Positions 43,952 through 53,356 are shown, counted from the first letter of the stretch. The stretch: DNA of 64,000 bases from an uncultured Bacteroidia bacterium (GCA_902789245.1 CADAND010000010.1:107244-171243); one strand, 5' to 3'. Numbers and translations: made by a program. Notes: generated from the letters alone by a model not told the origin.

Positions 43952-45259
43952 ATGCAATACTACAGCACCAACGGAAAAGCGCCCCGCGCCAGCCTGGAGA
44001 AGGCCGTGATCCGCGGCCTCGCCGAGGACCGGGGACTCTATATGCCCGAACGCATCCCCGTCCTGCCCGCCGAGTTCTACGAGAACATCCAGACGATGAC
44101 CTTCCAGGAAATCGCCTGCACCGTCGCCGACGCGCTGTTCGGCGAGGACATCCCCGCCGCGGAGCTGCACCGCATCGTGAAGGAGACGCTCTCCTTCGAC
44201 TGCCCGGTGGTCCCCGTGACGCGGAGCATCAGCGCGCTGGAGCTGTTCCACGGCCCCACCCTGGCGTTCAAGGACGTCGGCGCCCGCTTCATGGCACGCC
44301 TGCTGCGCCATTTCACGCAGCACTCCGACGACCCACGCACCATCCACGTGCTCGTAGCCACGTCGGGCGATACGGGCAGCGCCGTGGCCAACGGTTTCCT
44401 CGGCGTCGATGGCGTGCGCGTGCACGTGCTCTACCCGAAAGGCAAGGTCAGCCCCATCCAGGAGTGCCAGTTCACCACCCTCGGACAGAACATCACAGCC
44501 CTTGAGGTGGACGGCAACTTCGACGACTGCCAGGCCCTCGTCAAGAGCGCCTTCATGGATGCGGAGCTCACCGGACGCCTGCGCCTGACCTCCGCCAACA
44601 GCATCAACGTCGCGCGGCTGCTGCCGCAGTCGTTCTACTATTTCCACGGCTACGCCCAGATGAAGCGCCTCGGCCTCGCAGACCAGCTGGTCGTGTGCGT
44701 GCCGAGCGGCAACTTCGGCAACATCTGCGCCGCCCTCTTCGCGAAGCGTATGGGCCTGCCGGTCAAACGTTTCGTGGCGGCGAACAACGCCAACCAGGTC
44801 TTCTTCGACTACCTGCAGACCGGGCAGTACGACCCGCGTCCCAGCATCCCGACCCTGGCCAACGCCATGGATGTCGGCGACCCGAGCAACGCCGCCCGCA
44901 TTTTCGAACTCTATGGCCATGACTGGAAGGCCATTACAAACGATATCTCCGGCAGCGTCTGCAGCGACGAGCACATCCGCCAGGCGCTGAAGTACTGCAG
45001 GGAGAAATATGGCTATCAGCTCGACCCGCACGGCGCCTGCGGCTTCCTCGCGGTGTACCACAAGCTGGAGCCGGGCGAATCCGCCCTGCTCTGCGAGACC
45101 GCGCATCCGGCCAAATTCAAGGACACCGTCGAAGCGGCCACCGGCGCGGAAATCGAGATTCCCGCCCGGCTCGCCGCCTTCATGCAGGGCACGAAACAAT
45201 CCGTCCCGATGGGTCGGGACTATGCCTCATTTAAAGATTATTTATCAAAAATTCAATAA
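43952..45259 (+). CDS. thrC: Threonine synthase
   Basis: A PLP enzyme converting O-phosphohomoserine to threonine; 435 residues. The PLP lysine is in GPTLAFKDVGARFM; VATSGDTGSAVANGFLG and CVPSGNFGNICAAL bind the cofactor phosphate. The N-terminus MQYYSTNGKAPRASLEKAV is typical of the E. coli-like class. Three bases separate it from asd. Confidence 0.96.
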   Translation: MQYYSTNGKAPRASLEKAVIRGLAEDRGLYMPERIPVLPAEFYENIQTMTFQEIACTVADALFGEDIPAAELHRIVKETLSFDCPVVPVTRSISALELFHGPTLAFKDVGARFMARLLRHFTQHSDDPRTIHVLVATSGDTGSAVANGFLGVDGVRVHVLYPKGKVSPIQECQFTTLGQNITALEVDGNFDDCQALVKSAFMDAELTGRLRLTSANSINVARLLPQSFYYFHGYAQMKRLGLADQLVVCVPSGNFGNICAALFAKRMGLPVKRFVAANNANQVFFDYLQTGQYDPRPSIPTLANAMDVGDPSNAARIFELYGHDWKAITNDISGSVCSDEHIRQALKYCREKYGYQLDPHGACGFLAVYHKLEPGESALLCETAHPAKFKDTVEAATGAEIEIPARLAAFMQGTKQSVPMGRDYASFKDYLSKIQ

Positions 45260-45262
45260 GTT

Positions 45263-46264
45263 ATGAAAGTAGCTATCGTAGGTGCAAGCGGAGCCGTGGG
45301 ACAGGAGTTCCTGCGGGTCCTCGACGAACGCAATTTCCCCATTGACGAACTCGTGCTCTTCGGCTCTGCCCGGAGCGCCGGCAGCAAGTACACCTTCCGC
45401 GGGAAGGAATATGAAGTGAAGCTTCTCCAGCACAACGACGACTTCAAGGGCGTGGACTACGCCTTCGTGTCGGCCGGCGCCTCCACCTCCAAGGAGTTCG
45501 CCGAGACCATCACCAAGCACGGCGCCGTGATGATCGACAACTCCAGCGCCTTCCGCATGGACGCCGACGTGCCCCTCGTGGTGCCTGAGTGCAACGCCGA
45601 GGACGCCCTCGTTCGCCCGCGCGGCATCATCGCCAACCCGAACTGTACCACCATCATGATGGTCGTGGTGCTCAAGCCGATCGAGGCCCTCTCCCACATC
45701 ACCCGCATCCACGTGGCGAGCTACCAGTCCGCCTCCGGCGCCGGTGCCCAGGCCATGGCCGAGCTGCAACAGCAGTACCAGGAGATCGTCGAAGGCAAGC
45801 CCGTGACGGTCAAGAAGTTCGCCTATCAGCTCGCCTACAACGTCATCCCGCAGATTGACGTCTTCCAGGACAACGGATACACCAAGGAGGAGATGAAGAT
45901 GTTCAACGAGACCCGCAAGATCCTCCACTCCGACGTGCGCTGCAGCGCCATGTGCGTGCGCATCTCCTCGCTGCGTTCCCACTCCGAGGCCGTCTGGATC
46001 GAGACCGAGAAGCCGCTGACCGTCGAGCAGGTGCAGGCCGCCATCGCCGCCGCGCCGGGCGTCACCCTGCAGGACGATCCGTCCACGCAGACCTACCCGA
46101 TGCCGCTGTTCACCGGCGGCAAGGACGACGTCTATGTGGGCCGCGTCCGCAAGGACCTCGCCAACGACAACGGCATCACCCTCTGGCTCTCCGGCGACCA
46201 GATCAAGAAGGGCGCAGCGCTTAATGCCGTCCAGATTGCAGAGTATTTGATTTCCAAGAAATAA
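45263..46264 (+). CDS. asd: Aspartate-semialdehyde dehydrogenase
   Basis: Reduces aspartyl phosphate to the semialdehyde shared by lysine, threonine and methionine synthesis; 333 residues. [15 protein letters not shown] is the NADP site, [10 protein letters not shown] holds the catalytic cysteine and [16 protein letters not shown] the substrate loop. The insertion-bearing Gram-negative class is not seen; it resembles the shorter Gram-positive/archaeal-like class. The stop shares a base with the purU start (TAATG). Confidence 0.96.
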   Translation: MKVAIVGASGAVGQEFLRVLDERNFPIDELVLFGSARSAGSKYTFRGKEYEVKLLQHNDDFKGVDYAFVSAGASTSKEFAETITKHGAVMIDNSSAFRMDADVPLVVPECNAEDALVRPRGIIANPNCTTIMMVVVLKPIEALSHITRIHVASYQSASGAGAQAMAELQQQYQEIVEGKPVTVKKFAYQLAYNVIPQIDVFQDNGYTKEEMKMFNETRKILHSDVRCSAMCVRISSLRSHSEAVWIETEKPLTVEQVQAAIAAAPGVTLQDDPSTQTYPMPLFTGGKDDVYVGRVRKDLANDNGITLWLSGDQIKKGAALNAVQIAEYLISKK

Positions 46265-47130
46265 TGACAGAAGGAAAAGCGATCATCCTGCTGCATTGCC
46301 CTGACCAGCAGGGCATCATCACGGACGTGACGGGCTTCATCACCCGCAACCACGGCAACATCGTCTATATCGACCAGTACGTGGATACCATCGAAGGGCA
46401 CCTCTTCATGCGTATCGAATGGGAGCTCAAGGGATTCTTCATCCCGCGCGAGCACATCAAGGAAGTCGTCGACGAACTGTTCGCCGAGCGCTACGGGATG
46501 GTCTCGAGCATCTTCTTCAGCGACGAGCGGCCGCGTATGGCCATTTTCGTGAGCAAGATGAGCCACTGTCTCTACGATCTGCTCGCCCGCTACCGCGCGG
46601 GCGAGTGGGACGTGGACATCCCCTGCATCATCAGCAACCACGAAGACCTGCGTTTCGTGGCCGACCAGTTCGGGATCCCCTTCTACGTGTGGAGTATCGC
46701 CCCGGACAAATCCAACCGCGCCGAGGTGGAGCAGGCGGAGATGGAGCTCCTGCACAGGGAGAAGATCAATTTCATCGTGCTCGCCCGCTACATGCAGGTG
46801 ATCAGCGACGAGATGATTGCGGAGTACCCGCACCACATCATCAACATCCACCACTCCTTCCTGCCGGCCTTCGTGGGAGCGAGACCCTACCACCAGGCCT
46901 ACGAGCGCGGCGTCAAGATCATCGGCGCCACGAGCCACTATGTCACGCGCGAACTGGACGCCGGCCCGATCATCGAGCAGGATGTCGTGCGCATCACCCA
47001 CAAGGACACCCCCGACAGCCTGGTACTGAAAGGACGAGACCTGGAAAAGATTGTTCTGAGCCGGGCGGTCACCAAGCACATTGAACGCAAGATCCTGACC
47101 TACAAGAACAGGACGATCGTTTTCGGTTAA
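46264..47130 (+). CDS. purU: Formyltetrahydrofolate deformylase
   Basis: Hydrolyses 10-formyl-THF to THF and formate, balancing one-carbon pools and supplying formate to PurT; 288 residues. An N-terminal ACT domain (about 6-85, HCPDQQGIITDVTGFITRN) is followed by the formyltransferase-like domain with NIHHSFLPAFVGARPYHQA and GATSHYVTRELDAGPIIEQD. It shares one base with asd, so the two are translated in a coupled way. Its presence in a threonine/aspartate run may link glycine/threonine status to one-carbon balance; that is inference. Confidence 0.95.
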   Translation: MTEGKAIILLHCPDQQGIITDVTGFITRNHGNIVYIDQYVDTIEGHLFMRIEWELKGFFIPREHIKEVVDELFAERYGMVSSIFFSDERPRMAIFVSKMSHCLYDLLARYRAGEWDVDIPCIISNHEDLRFVADQFGIPFYVWSIAPDKSNRAEVEQAEMELLHREKINFIVLARYMQVISDEMIAEYPHHIINIHHSFLPAFVGARPYHQAYERGVKIIGATSHYVTRELDAGPIIEQDVVRITHKDTPDSLVLKGRDLEKIVLSRAVTKHIERKILTYKNRTIVFG

Positions 47131-47147
47131 AGGAGAAGCGCGGCCCT

Positions 47148-47831
47148 TCAGACCAGCTTGATGGAAGAAATGGTGCGGCCGCAGTCCATGCCCTCGTTAC
47201 GGGCAGAGTAGAAAGCAGGATCCGTATAGGAATCGATCCCCGCTACCTGGATACAGGCGGCGGGGACGCCTGCTTCTTCCAGCAGCCAGCGGTTGGCCTT
47301 GAAGAGATCGATGTGATGTCCGTCCACCATGGGGACGCTGCTGAAACCGGGACGGAACGACCAGATCTCGTCCAGCGGGAAATTCTGCTCCTTGAAGAAC
47401 TGGACGACTTCCTCGCCCACCTGGAAACTCGCCGGACCGATGGCCGGTCCAAGGGCGGCGCGGATATTCTCCGGACAGCAGCCGAACTCCTGCTTCATCA
47501 GGAAGAGCGTCTTTTGGGAAATGCGCTGCACAGTCCCCTTCCAGCCGGAATGCACCGCGGCCACGACCCGGCACTCCGGATCATACAGCAGAATGGGAAC
47601 GCAGTCCGCCGTCCGCACGCCGATGGCGCAGTCCGGCAGGGCCGTCACCAGCGCATCGACGCCCTCCAGATCTTCCCGCGTCAGATCCGGCCGGTCCACG
47701 ACGGCCACACGGACGCCGTGCACCTGATGGCTCTGCACCACAGGATACGGGAGTTCGGAGTCCCGGCGGGTGGAAAAAGCCTCTACACCCGGCCCCAGAT
47801 CGTATCGGAGAAGTTCTTTGCTACTGGTCAT
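47148..47831 (-). CDS. pgeF: Laccase-domain (YfiH/PgeF) protein, probable purine nucleoside phosphorylase
   Basis: A 227-residue protein of the former DUF152 family, now known to cleave purine nucleosides at a zinc site. The metal-ligand blocks are present: QSHQVHGVRV, VRTADCVPILLYD (Cys), VAAVHSGWKGT (His) and LGPAIGPASFQVG. Older annotations call it polyphenol oxidase. It converges on purU with a 17-base gap and no clear terminator. Purine salvage or peptidoglycan-editing roles have been proposed for relatives. Confidence 0.88.
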   Translation of the reverse strand: MTSSKELLRYDLGPGVEAFSTRRDSELPYPVVQSHQVHGVRVAVVDRPDLTREDLEGVDALVTALPDCAIGVRTADCVPILLYDPECRVVAAVHSGWKGTVQRISQKTLFLMKQEFGCCPENIRAALGPAIGPASFQVGEEVVQFFKEQNFPLDEIWSFRPGFSSVPMVDGHHIDLFKANRWLLEEAGVPAACIQVAGIDSYTDPAFYSARNEGMDCGRTISSIKLV

Positions 47832-47879
47832 GACAGGGCAAAGATACGAAAAAAAACGGCTCGCTCGTCACACAAAAGA

Positions 47880-48746
47880 TTACCGGACGCGCAGCACGCT
47901 GACGCCCAAAATCTTGGGATTCGCCTTCAGATAGGCGGCGAGGGTGCGCGGCTCCACGATGACTTTTTTCGCCGCCGTAGATGCGTGGATGAAGCCCAGG
48001 GAGTCGCCGGTCTTCTCCCGGTACGCGATCACCACGTGCGAATAATCCAGACCCTCGATGGAGGTGGCGAAGCAAAGGATATCCCCGCTCCGGATGCGGC
48101 CTTCCACGTCGGCAAGCCGGTCCCGCGGGATATAATAGCGCTCCGTGTCATCCAGGCGTTCTTCGACGGCACGGATGGCGCGACGGTTGTCTTTCGCATA
48201 CTGCGACTCCCCGGTCAGGGGCGCGTAGCTGTCGGGGTGCTGCGTCATGAAACGGATCGGACGTGCATCCCGCACGCCGCCCAGCTCGTCGGAGAGATCG
48301 TCAAACAAGCCGTTCGCCTCCCCCTGGCGGATCCACTCCGCCGTATAATGCAGACGCGAAGCGTAACCGTCCACGATGCCGTCCCGGTAGCGGGACTGCA
48401 GCAGGCAGGCGGCCAGGTCCTCGAAAGTCGCCTGTGCGCCGAAGCGCGCCACGGTCCGCACGAGGCCCAGACAGGTCTCGGCGAAAAGGATGCAGTCCGT
48501 GCGGGTCAGGTAGATGCGCAGCCGCTCTTCCCTGCCCTCTTGCGTGCCGGCTTCGTAAGGCTGATTCAGCAGGGACTTCGCCGCAAGGATCATCTGCGCC
48601 CCGGGGTCCTGCTGCGGGGCGGCGGCAAGCCGCTCCAGCACCAGCTTTCCCAACGCGATGTCGTCAGCCGTGGAGACGTAGTCCTGCGCGCCTGCCGGGG
48701 GCAGGAGCAGGAGCAGCGCAGTGAGAAGCAGTAATATTCTCTTCAT
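47880..48746 (-). CDS. Secreted DUF1460 protein, N-acetylmuramoyl-L-alanine amidase-like
   Basis: A 288-residue exported protein: signal peptide MKRILLLLTALLLLLPPAGAQ (residues 1-21). RTDCILFAETCL holds the likely catalytic cysteine of an NlpC/P60-like papain fold, with histidines later in LDYSHVVIAY and GFIHAST. DUF1460 proteins of Bacteroidota act on cell-wall peptides or are muramoyl amidases. It lies 48 bases upstream (in transcription, after a REP-like repeat) from its neighbours and is probably its own unit. Confidence 0.78.
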   Translation of the reverse strand: MKRILLLLTALLLLLPPAGAQDYVSTADDIALGKLVLERLAAAPQQDPGAQMILAAKSLLNQPYEAGTQEGREERLRIYLTRTDCILFAETCLGLVRTVARFGAQATFEDLAACLLQSRYRDGIVDGYASRLHYTAEWIRQGEANGLFDDLSDELGGVRDARPIRFMTQHPDSYAPLTGESQYAKDNRRAIRAVEERLDDTERYYIPRDRLADVEGRIRSGDILCFATSIEGLDYSHVVIAYREKTGDSLGFIHASTAAKKVIVEPRTLAAYLKANPKILGVSVLRVR

Positions 48747-48750
48747 GCTT

Positions 48751-48778
48751 GGAGATTCCGGGTCAAGCCCGGAATGAC
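48751..48778 (+). repeat. REP-like palindromic repeat, copy C
   Basis: The same 28-base unit with the stem ATTCCGGG (48755-48762) and CCCGGAAT (48768-48775) around TCAAG. The part word GGAATGACT recurs at about 48794. It fills the gap between the DUF1460 gene and the receiver/PPDK gene. Confidence 0.75.
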
Positions 48779-48804
48779 TAATAAAAAAGGCGGAATGACT
48801 GTGA

Positions 48805-51747
48805 CTACTTAATCATCGCGCGGCCGGTGCGGCCGTCGATGCAGATCTTCAGCTCTTCCTCAAAATGGACCTGGCGCAGGTACTCCGTCTCGAATGCGGC
48901 CGGCATGGCGTCCAGGCGCGCCGCGTCGAAGCACTCGCCCTCGCGGGCGTAGGGATTGACATTGACGTAGCCTGCGTTGAAGGAGGTCATGTTCTGGAAG
49001 AAATGCGTGCCCTGGCTGGGATCCACGCGGAAGTTCTCCAGGCAGCATTCCACGATGGCGCGCGCCTCGGAGATGTCGCTCCACTGCACCGGCACGCCCA
49101 GCGACGGGATGCTGGAGCCCCAGCGGCCATAGCCTACCAGGACGTAGTTGCGTCCCTCCTGGCGCATCTGCGCGTTGAGCGCCTTCAGCTCGGCGGCCAT
49201 CTCACGCGTCTTCAGCACGTCGAAGGCAGACTCCTTGAGGTACACGATGTCGTGCACGCCCTGGATCCAGCCCGGGCCGATGGCGCTGCCGGAACTGACC
49301 AGCGCACCGTCGGCGTCGATGTCGCTCCAGTCCACCTCGGCATCCAGGCCGTCGGCGGAGATGGGCCGTACCTGCAGCACGTTGAAGATGGCGGGGCTGT
49401 CTGCTCCGACGTCCAGGTTGGCGGCAAACTCGATCTCGACGCCGCACTTGACTTCCTTCTGCGTGATCTCAAGCAGTTCGTTCAGGATGTCCGCCAGCGG
49501 GAAGGTGTTGTATTTGAGGATGTGCGCGAAGGTGACGAATTTCGGGCCGGCCGGAGCCGGAGAATCCACCATGCGCTGGTTCTCGTAGTCATAGGTGGAG
49601 ACCACGCGGGAGAAGTTGCGGAACGCGCCGCAGTCCGTGACCGGGATGCGGTCCAGGTTGACCGCGTCGTCGACGCTGGTCTTGAACTTATCCGGCTGAA
49701 GATCAAGCGCATACATGGCCTGCTGCGTCTCCGTCATCACCAGCTCGGGTGTAGAAGTCTGCAGGACATTGCGCGGGTATTTCGGGGAGAAACGGAGCAC
49801 CTGGTCACCGTCCACGACGGCCTTGCCCAGGCCCAGGGCGACCTTGGCGACGCCGTCCTCCGGCGCCTCATAGCCGATCGGGTAGAAGTTGACCGAACGG
49901 GCCACGCCCGAGAAGGTCGGGAAGAAATAGCCCCGGTCCTCGCTGCCGCAGATCTCCTGCAGCACGATGGCCATCTTCTCCTCGGAGAGCACGTTCGCCG
50001 TGGCCGTGATGTAGCCTCTCGACGAGGCGAAATACACGGAGGCGTAAACGCTCTTGATAGCCTTGGACAGCAGGCGGAGCTGCTGGTCCTCGTTCTCCGT
50101 GTGCGGGATCATATAAGTCGAATAGACCCCGGCAAACGGCTGATAGTAAGAATCCTCCAGCTTCGACGACGAGCGCACGGCCAGCGGCTTGCGGACGTTG
50201 CGGATGAAGACGCGAAGCGCCTCCGTCAGCTCCAGAGGCAGGGTCGAAGCCACGAACTCAGAGAGGATCTCGGCATCCGACAGGTCGGAATTGATGACGT
50301 ATTTCAGACCATTCTCACGGATGAAACGGTCGAAATACTCCGTCGTGATCACGAGCGTACGCGGCACGAGCACGCGCACGTCTTCCCACTTGTCGTAGAG
50401 ATCGTATTTCTGGAGGATATGGTTCAAGAACGCCAGGCCGCGCGCCTTGCCGCCCAGGGACCCTGAGCCGATGCGGGCGAACCAGATGGCGTCGTTGTAG
50501 GTCTCCGGTTCGAAGAGCGCCACGACGCCGAGTCCCTGGCTGATGCGGTAATCTCGGATCATGCGGAGGTTCATCTCACGCACGTGGGCAACGTCTTCGT
50601 CGGAATGGATGCGGATCGGGCGGAACAGGTCGCCGATCTGGAAAATACCGCGGCCGTAGAGCCAGCGGGAGATATAATTCTTGTCGGCGAGCTCGCGCAG
50701 CGCCCGGTCGGACATGCCCGCCACGACCTGCTCGAACTCGTAGAGGTTGCGGGCGCGTGCCGTGACGCGGCCCGTGTCGGGATCCGTGACCACGAAGTCA
50801 CCGAAACCGAATTCGCGGCCGATGTACTCCGAAACCTCCTGCGTGAGGGTCTTGGAGCGCTTGTGCACGAAGCCCACGCCGAGCTGCTCGGCCACGGCGC
50901 GCATGCTCTCCTGCGAGGACTGCATCAGGAACGGCAGCATCGGGTTCTCCTGCCGCACCACGCGGCAGAGATCGATACCGGCATCGATTTTCTCCTGCTC
51001 GGGCTTGTCGCCCTTGTGCAGGACGAAGCCGATGTCGGAGATGATGCCGATGACATTGGATTTGTACTTCTGGTAATAATCATAGGCCTCGTCGTAACAC
51101 GTGGCCATGAGGATCTTCGGCCGCGCGCGCTTGCGCAGGAACTGCTGCTCCTCGTTGAGCGCGTCGCGCACCGCCTCGCTGTTCTGCTGCAGCACGAGGC
51201 GGTACAGCAACGGCAGATAAGTCGAGTAATAACGGACGGAGTCTTCCACCAGCAGGATGACGCGGGCCCCCATCTCCAGGCAGTCGTGCTCGGCATTGAG
51301 CTTGTCCTCCAGGAGTTTGATGATGGCGATGAGCACGTCGGTACTGTTGTTCCAGCAGAACACATAGTCAATCCCGGCATGGTCACATTCCGCGATCTTG
51401 CGATAGATCTCCCGGGAGAAAGAAGACAGCAAGACGATCGGCGTGTCCGGCGCGAGCTGCTTCGCCTCCACGGAGAAGGAGAAGACGTCGAGCTTGCCGA
51501 CGTTGTACATCGTGATGATGAGGTCAAACCCCTCCCCGCCCTTCAGGATTTCGAGCGCCTCGAGCGTGGACTCGGCCCGCACGATGGCGGGCGGGTTGCT
51601 CAGGTTGAGCTCGGAGTACTCCTTCGTGATCAGGGCTTCGATGTGCCCGTCCTCCTCCAGGGAGAAACTGTCATAATTGTTACAAACCAGGAGGATTCGG
51701 CGAATCCTCCTGGCCATTAATTGTGTGTAGTCCGTGTTATTGCTCAT
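48805..51747 (-). CDS. Receiver-domain protein fused to a PPDK-type ATP-grasp (PEP/pyruvate-binding) domain
   Basis: A 980-residue cytoplasmic protein. Residues about 16-150 look like a degenerate receiver domain (the acceptor position reads ITMYN, no Asp). Residues 160-310 resemble an intact receiver: ILLVEDS (acidic pair 168-169), IISDIGF (Asp238), MQSS (277-278) and VHKRS (Lys296). From about 400 a PPDK N-terminal ATP-binding domain follows: GSGSLGGKARGLAF (427-440), AVRSSSKLEDSYYQPFAGVY (523-542), IVLQEICGS and FNVLQVRPIS (788-797). The phosphohistidine swivelling domain and the PEP-binding barrel of PPDK or PEP synthase are absent; 800-980 is a separate C-terminal region. It starts 9 bases after gdhA. 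It cannot be a normal PPDK; its reaction is unknown. Confidence 0.85.
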   Translation of the reverse strand: MSNNTDYTQLMARRIRRILLVCNNYDSFSLEEDGHIEALITKEYSELNLSNPPAIVRAESTLEALEILKGGEGFDLIITMYNVGKLDVFSFSVEAKQLAPDTPIVLLSSFSREIYRKIAECDHAGIDYVFCWNNSTDVLIAIIKLLEDKLNAEHDCLEMGARVILLVEDSVRYYSTYLPLLYRLVLQQNSEAVRDALNEEQQFLRKRARPKILMATCYDEAYDYYQKYKSNVIGIISDIGFVLHKGDKPEQEKIDAGIDLCRVVRQENPMLPFLMQSSQESMRAVAEQLGVGFVHKRSKTLTQEVSEYIGREFGFGDFVVTDPDTGRVTARARNLYEFEQVVAGMSDRALRELADKNYISRWLYGRGIFQIGDLFRPIRIHSDEDVAHVREMNLRMIRDYRISQGLGVVALFEPETYNDAIWFARIGSGSLGGKARGLAFLNHILQKYDLYDKWEDVRVLVPRTLVITTEYFDRFIRENGLKYVINSDLSDAEILSEFVASTLPLELTEALRVFIRNVRKPLAVRSSSKLEDSYYQPFAGVYSTYMIPHTENEDQQLRLLSKAIKSVYASVYFASSRGYITATANVLSEEKMAIVLQEICGSEDRGYFFPTFSGVARSVNFYPIGYEAPEDGVAKVALGLGKAVVDGDQVLRFSPKYPRNVLQTSTPELVMTETQQAMYALDLQPDKFKTSVDDAVNLDRIPVTDCGAFRNFSRVVSTYDYENQRMVDSPAPAGPKFVTFAHILKYNTFPLADILNELLEITQKEVKCGVEIEFAANLDVGADSPAIFNVLQVRPISADGLDAEVDWSDIDADGALVSSGSAIGPGWIQGVHDIVYLKESAFDVLKTREMAAELKALNAQMRQEGRNYVLVGYGRWGSSIPSLGVPVQWSDISEARAIVECCLENFRVDPSQGTHFFQNMTSFNAGYVNVNPYAREGECFDAARLDAMPAAFETEYLRQVHFEEELKICIDGRTGRAMIK

Positions 51748-51756
51748 AGAGACGAT

Positions 51757-53112
51757 TTAGACCAGACCCTGAGCCACCATCGCGTTGGCAACCTTGATGA
51801 AGCCGGCGAGGTTGGCACCCTTGACGTAGTTGATGTAGCCGTCCTCCTCGGTGCCGTACTTGATGCAGGCAGCGTGGATGTCGGACATGATACGGTGCAG
51901 GTGCTCGTCGACTTCCTCGGAAGTCCACTTCTGGCGGATCGAGTTCTGGGTCATCTCCAGGCCGGATGTCGCCACGCCGCCGGCGTTGGACGCCTTGCCC
52001 GGCGAGTAGAGCATCTTCTTCGCCTGGAAGATGGCGATGGCCTCAGGCGTAGAGGGCATGTTCGCACCCTCGACAACGCACCAGCAGCCGCCCTTCACCA
52101 GGTTCTCCGCGTCGGCCTTCTCGATCTCGTTCTGCGTGGCGCAAGGGAGCGCGATGTCGCAGGGGATGCGCCAGGGGCGCTCGCCCGGGAAGTACTGGGC
52201 CTTCGGATATTTGGTGACATATTCTTTGATACGACCGCGGCGGATGTTCTTGAGCTCGAGCACGAACTGGTGCTTCTCCTCGTCGAAGCCGTCAGGATCG
52301 TAGATAAAGCCGTCGGAATCGGAGAGCGTGACCACCTTGGCACCCAGGCGCATGGCCTTCTGGGCGGCGTACTGGGCCACGTTGCCGGAGCCGGACACGA
52401 CCACGGTCTTGCCTTCGAAGGACTCACCGCGCGTGGCGAGCATCTCCTGGGCGAAGTAGCAAACGCCATAACCCGTCGCTTCCGTACGGAGGAGGCTGCC
52501 GCCGAAGGGCAGGCCCTTGCCGGTCAGCGTACCCGTGAACTCGTCACGCAGACGCTTGTACTGGCCGAAGAGGTAACCGACCTCGCGGCCGCCCACGCCG
52601 ATGTCACCGGCCGGCACATCCGTGTCGGGGCCGATGTGGCGGGAAAGCTCGGTCATGAAACTCTGGCAGAAACGCATCACCTCGGCGTCGGACTTGCCAC
52701 GCGGGCTGAAGTCGGAGCCACCCTTGCCGCCACCCATCGGGAGCGTGGTGAGGGAGTTCTTGAAGGTCTGCTCGAAAGCGAGGAACTTCAGGATGCTGAG
52801 GTTCACGCTGGCGTGGAAACGGATACCGCCCTTGTAGGGGCCGATCGCGCTGTTCATCTGCACGCGGTAACCACGGTTGATGTGGATCTCGCCCTTGTCG
52901 TCGGTCCAGGGGACGCGGAACATGATGACGCGCTCCGGTTCAACCATGCGCTCAAGGATCTTGAGGTCCATCAGATGAGGGTAAGAGGTGACATAAGGTG
53001 CAACACTTTCCACCACCTCACGGACAGCCTGGTGAAATTCTTTTTCGCCAGGGTTGCGTGCGATCAGTTCATCCATGAACCGGTCGACGTAGTTCTGTGT
53101 GAATTTGTCCAT
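51757..53112 (-). CDS. gdhA: Glutamate dehydrogenase (hexameric, NADP-type)
   Basis: Reversibly aminates 2-oxoglutarate; 451 residues, the size of the small hexameric class. PMGGGKGGSDF carries the catalytic lysine, IGPYKGGIRFH the substrate lysine, PAGDIGVGGREVGYL and the dinucleotide fold SGSGNVAQYAAQKA follow; SDSDGF after the second strand suits NADP-type enzymes but does not prove it. Nine bases before the receiver/PPDK gene, so the two are almost surely co-transcribed. Divergent from hsp20. Confidence 0.96.
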   Translation of the reverse strand: MDKFTQNYVDRFMDELIARNPGEKEFHQAVREVVESVAPYVTSYPHLMDLKILERMVEPERVIMFRVPWTDDKGEIHINRGYRVQMNSAIGPYKGGIRFHASVNLSILKFLAFEQTFKNSLTTLPMGGGKGGSDFSPRGKSDAEVMRFCQSFMTELSRHIGPDTDVPAGDIGVGGREVGYLFGQYKRLRDEFTGTLTGKGLPFGGSLLRTEATGYGVCYFAQEMLATRGESFEGKTVVVSGSGNVAQYAAQKAMRLGAKVVTLSDSDGFIYDPDGFDEEKHQFVLELKNIRRGRIKEYVTKYPKAQYFPGERPWRIPCDIALPCATQNEIEKADAENLVKGGCWCVVEGANMPSTPEAIAIFQAKKMLYSPGKASNAGGVATSGLEMTQNSIRQKWTSEEVDEHLHRIMSDIHAACIKYGTEEDGYINYVKGANLAGFIKVANAMVAQGLV

Positions 53113-53140
53113 TTATTATGGGTGTTTAACTAACCGGATT

Positions 53141-53148
53141 CAAATGTA
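53141..53148 (-). promoter_or_regulatory. Bacteroidota -7 box TACATTTG of gdhA
   Basis: The minus strand reads TACATTTG, a perfect TAnnTTTG box, 28 bases before the gdhA start, predicting a leader of about 24 bases. The -33 element is weak (TGC at 20 bases). Confidence 0.5.
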
Positions 53149-53184
53149 AGAAAAAATTTTAATAATTATGCACGCTTCGCTGAA

Positions 53185-53254
53185 AAAATGTCAGCGATTT
53201 TGACAAAATGTCTTGACTATCAGGGATTTAAGCCACTTTTTGCGCCAAAATGTC
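53185..53254. promoter_or_regulatory. Phased AAAATGTC repeats with TGTCA/TGACA inverted repeat upstream of hsp20
   Basis: AAAATGTC occurs at 53185-53192, 53205-53212 and 53247-53254, spaced 20 and 42 bases, that is on one face of the helix. TGTCA-N7-TGACA (53189-53205) and GACA-AAA-TGTC (53202-53212) are overlapping inverted repeats. They lie in the 244-base region between divergent gdhA and hsp20 and look like binding sites for a dimeric regulator of one or both genes. No such regulator is encoded nearby. Confidence 0.45.
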
Positions 53255-53356
53255 TCAAACGGGCAAGTGGTGTGCGAATTGTAAGTTGTAAGTTGTCCCC
53301 CGGTCGGGACGAAGATAAAAAGTTAAACGACATTTTAAATGATAGGAGATTTGATT

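Noticed and set aside
53228-53245. Possible sigma-54 promoter (GCCACTTTTTGC) upstream of hsp20
   Set aside because: The -24 element lacks the required GG and the spacing is wrong.
53295-53310. GTCCC/GGGAC hairpin in the hsp20 leader as an RNA thermometer
   Set aside because: It is 33 bases before the AGGAG site and does not cover it or the start codon.
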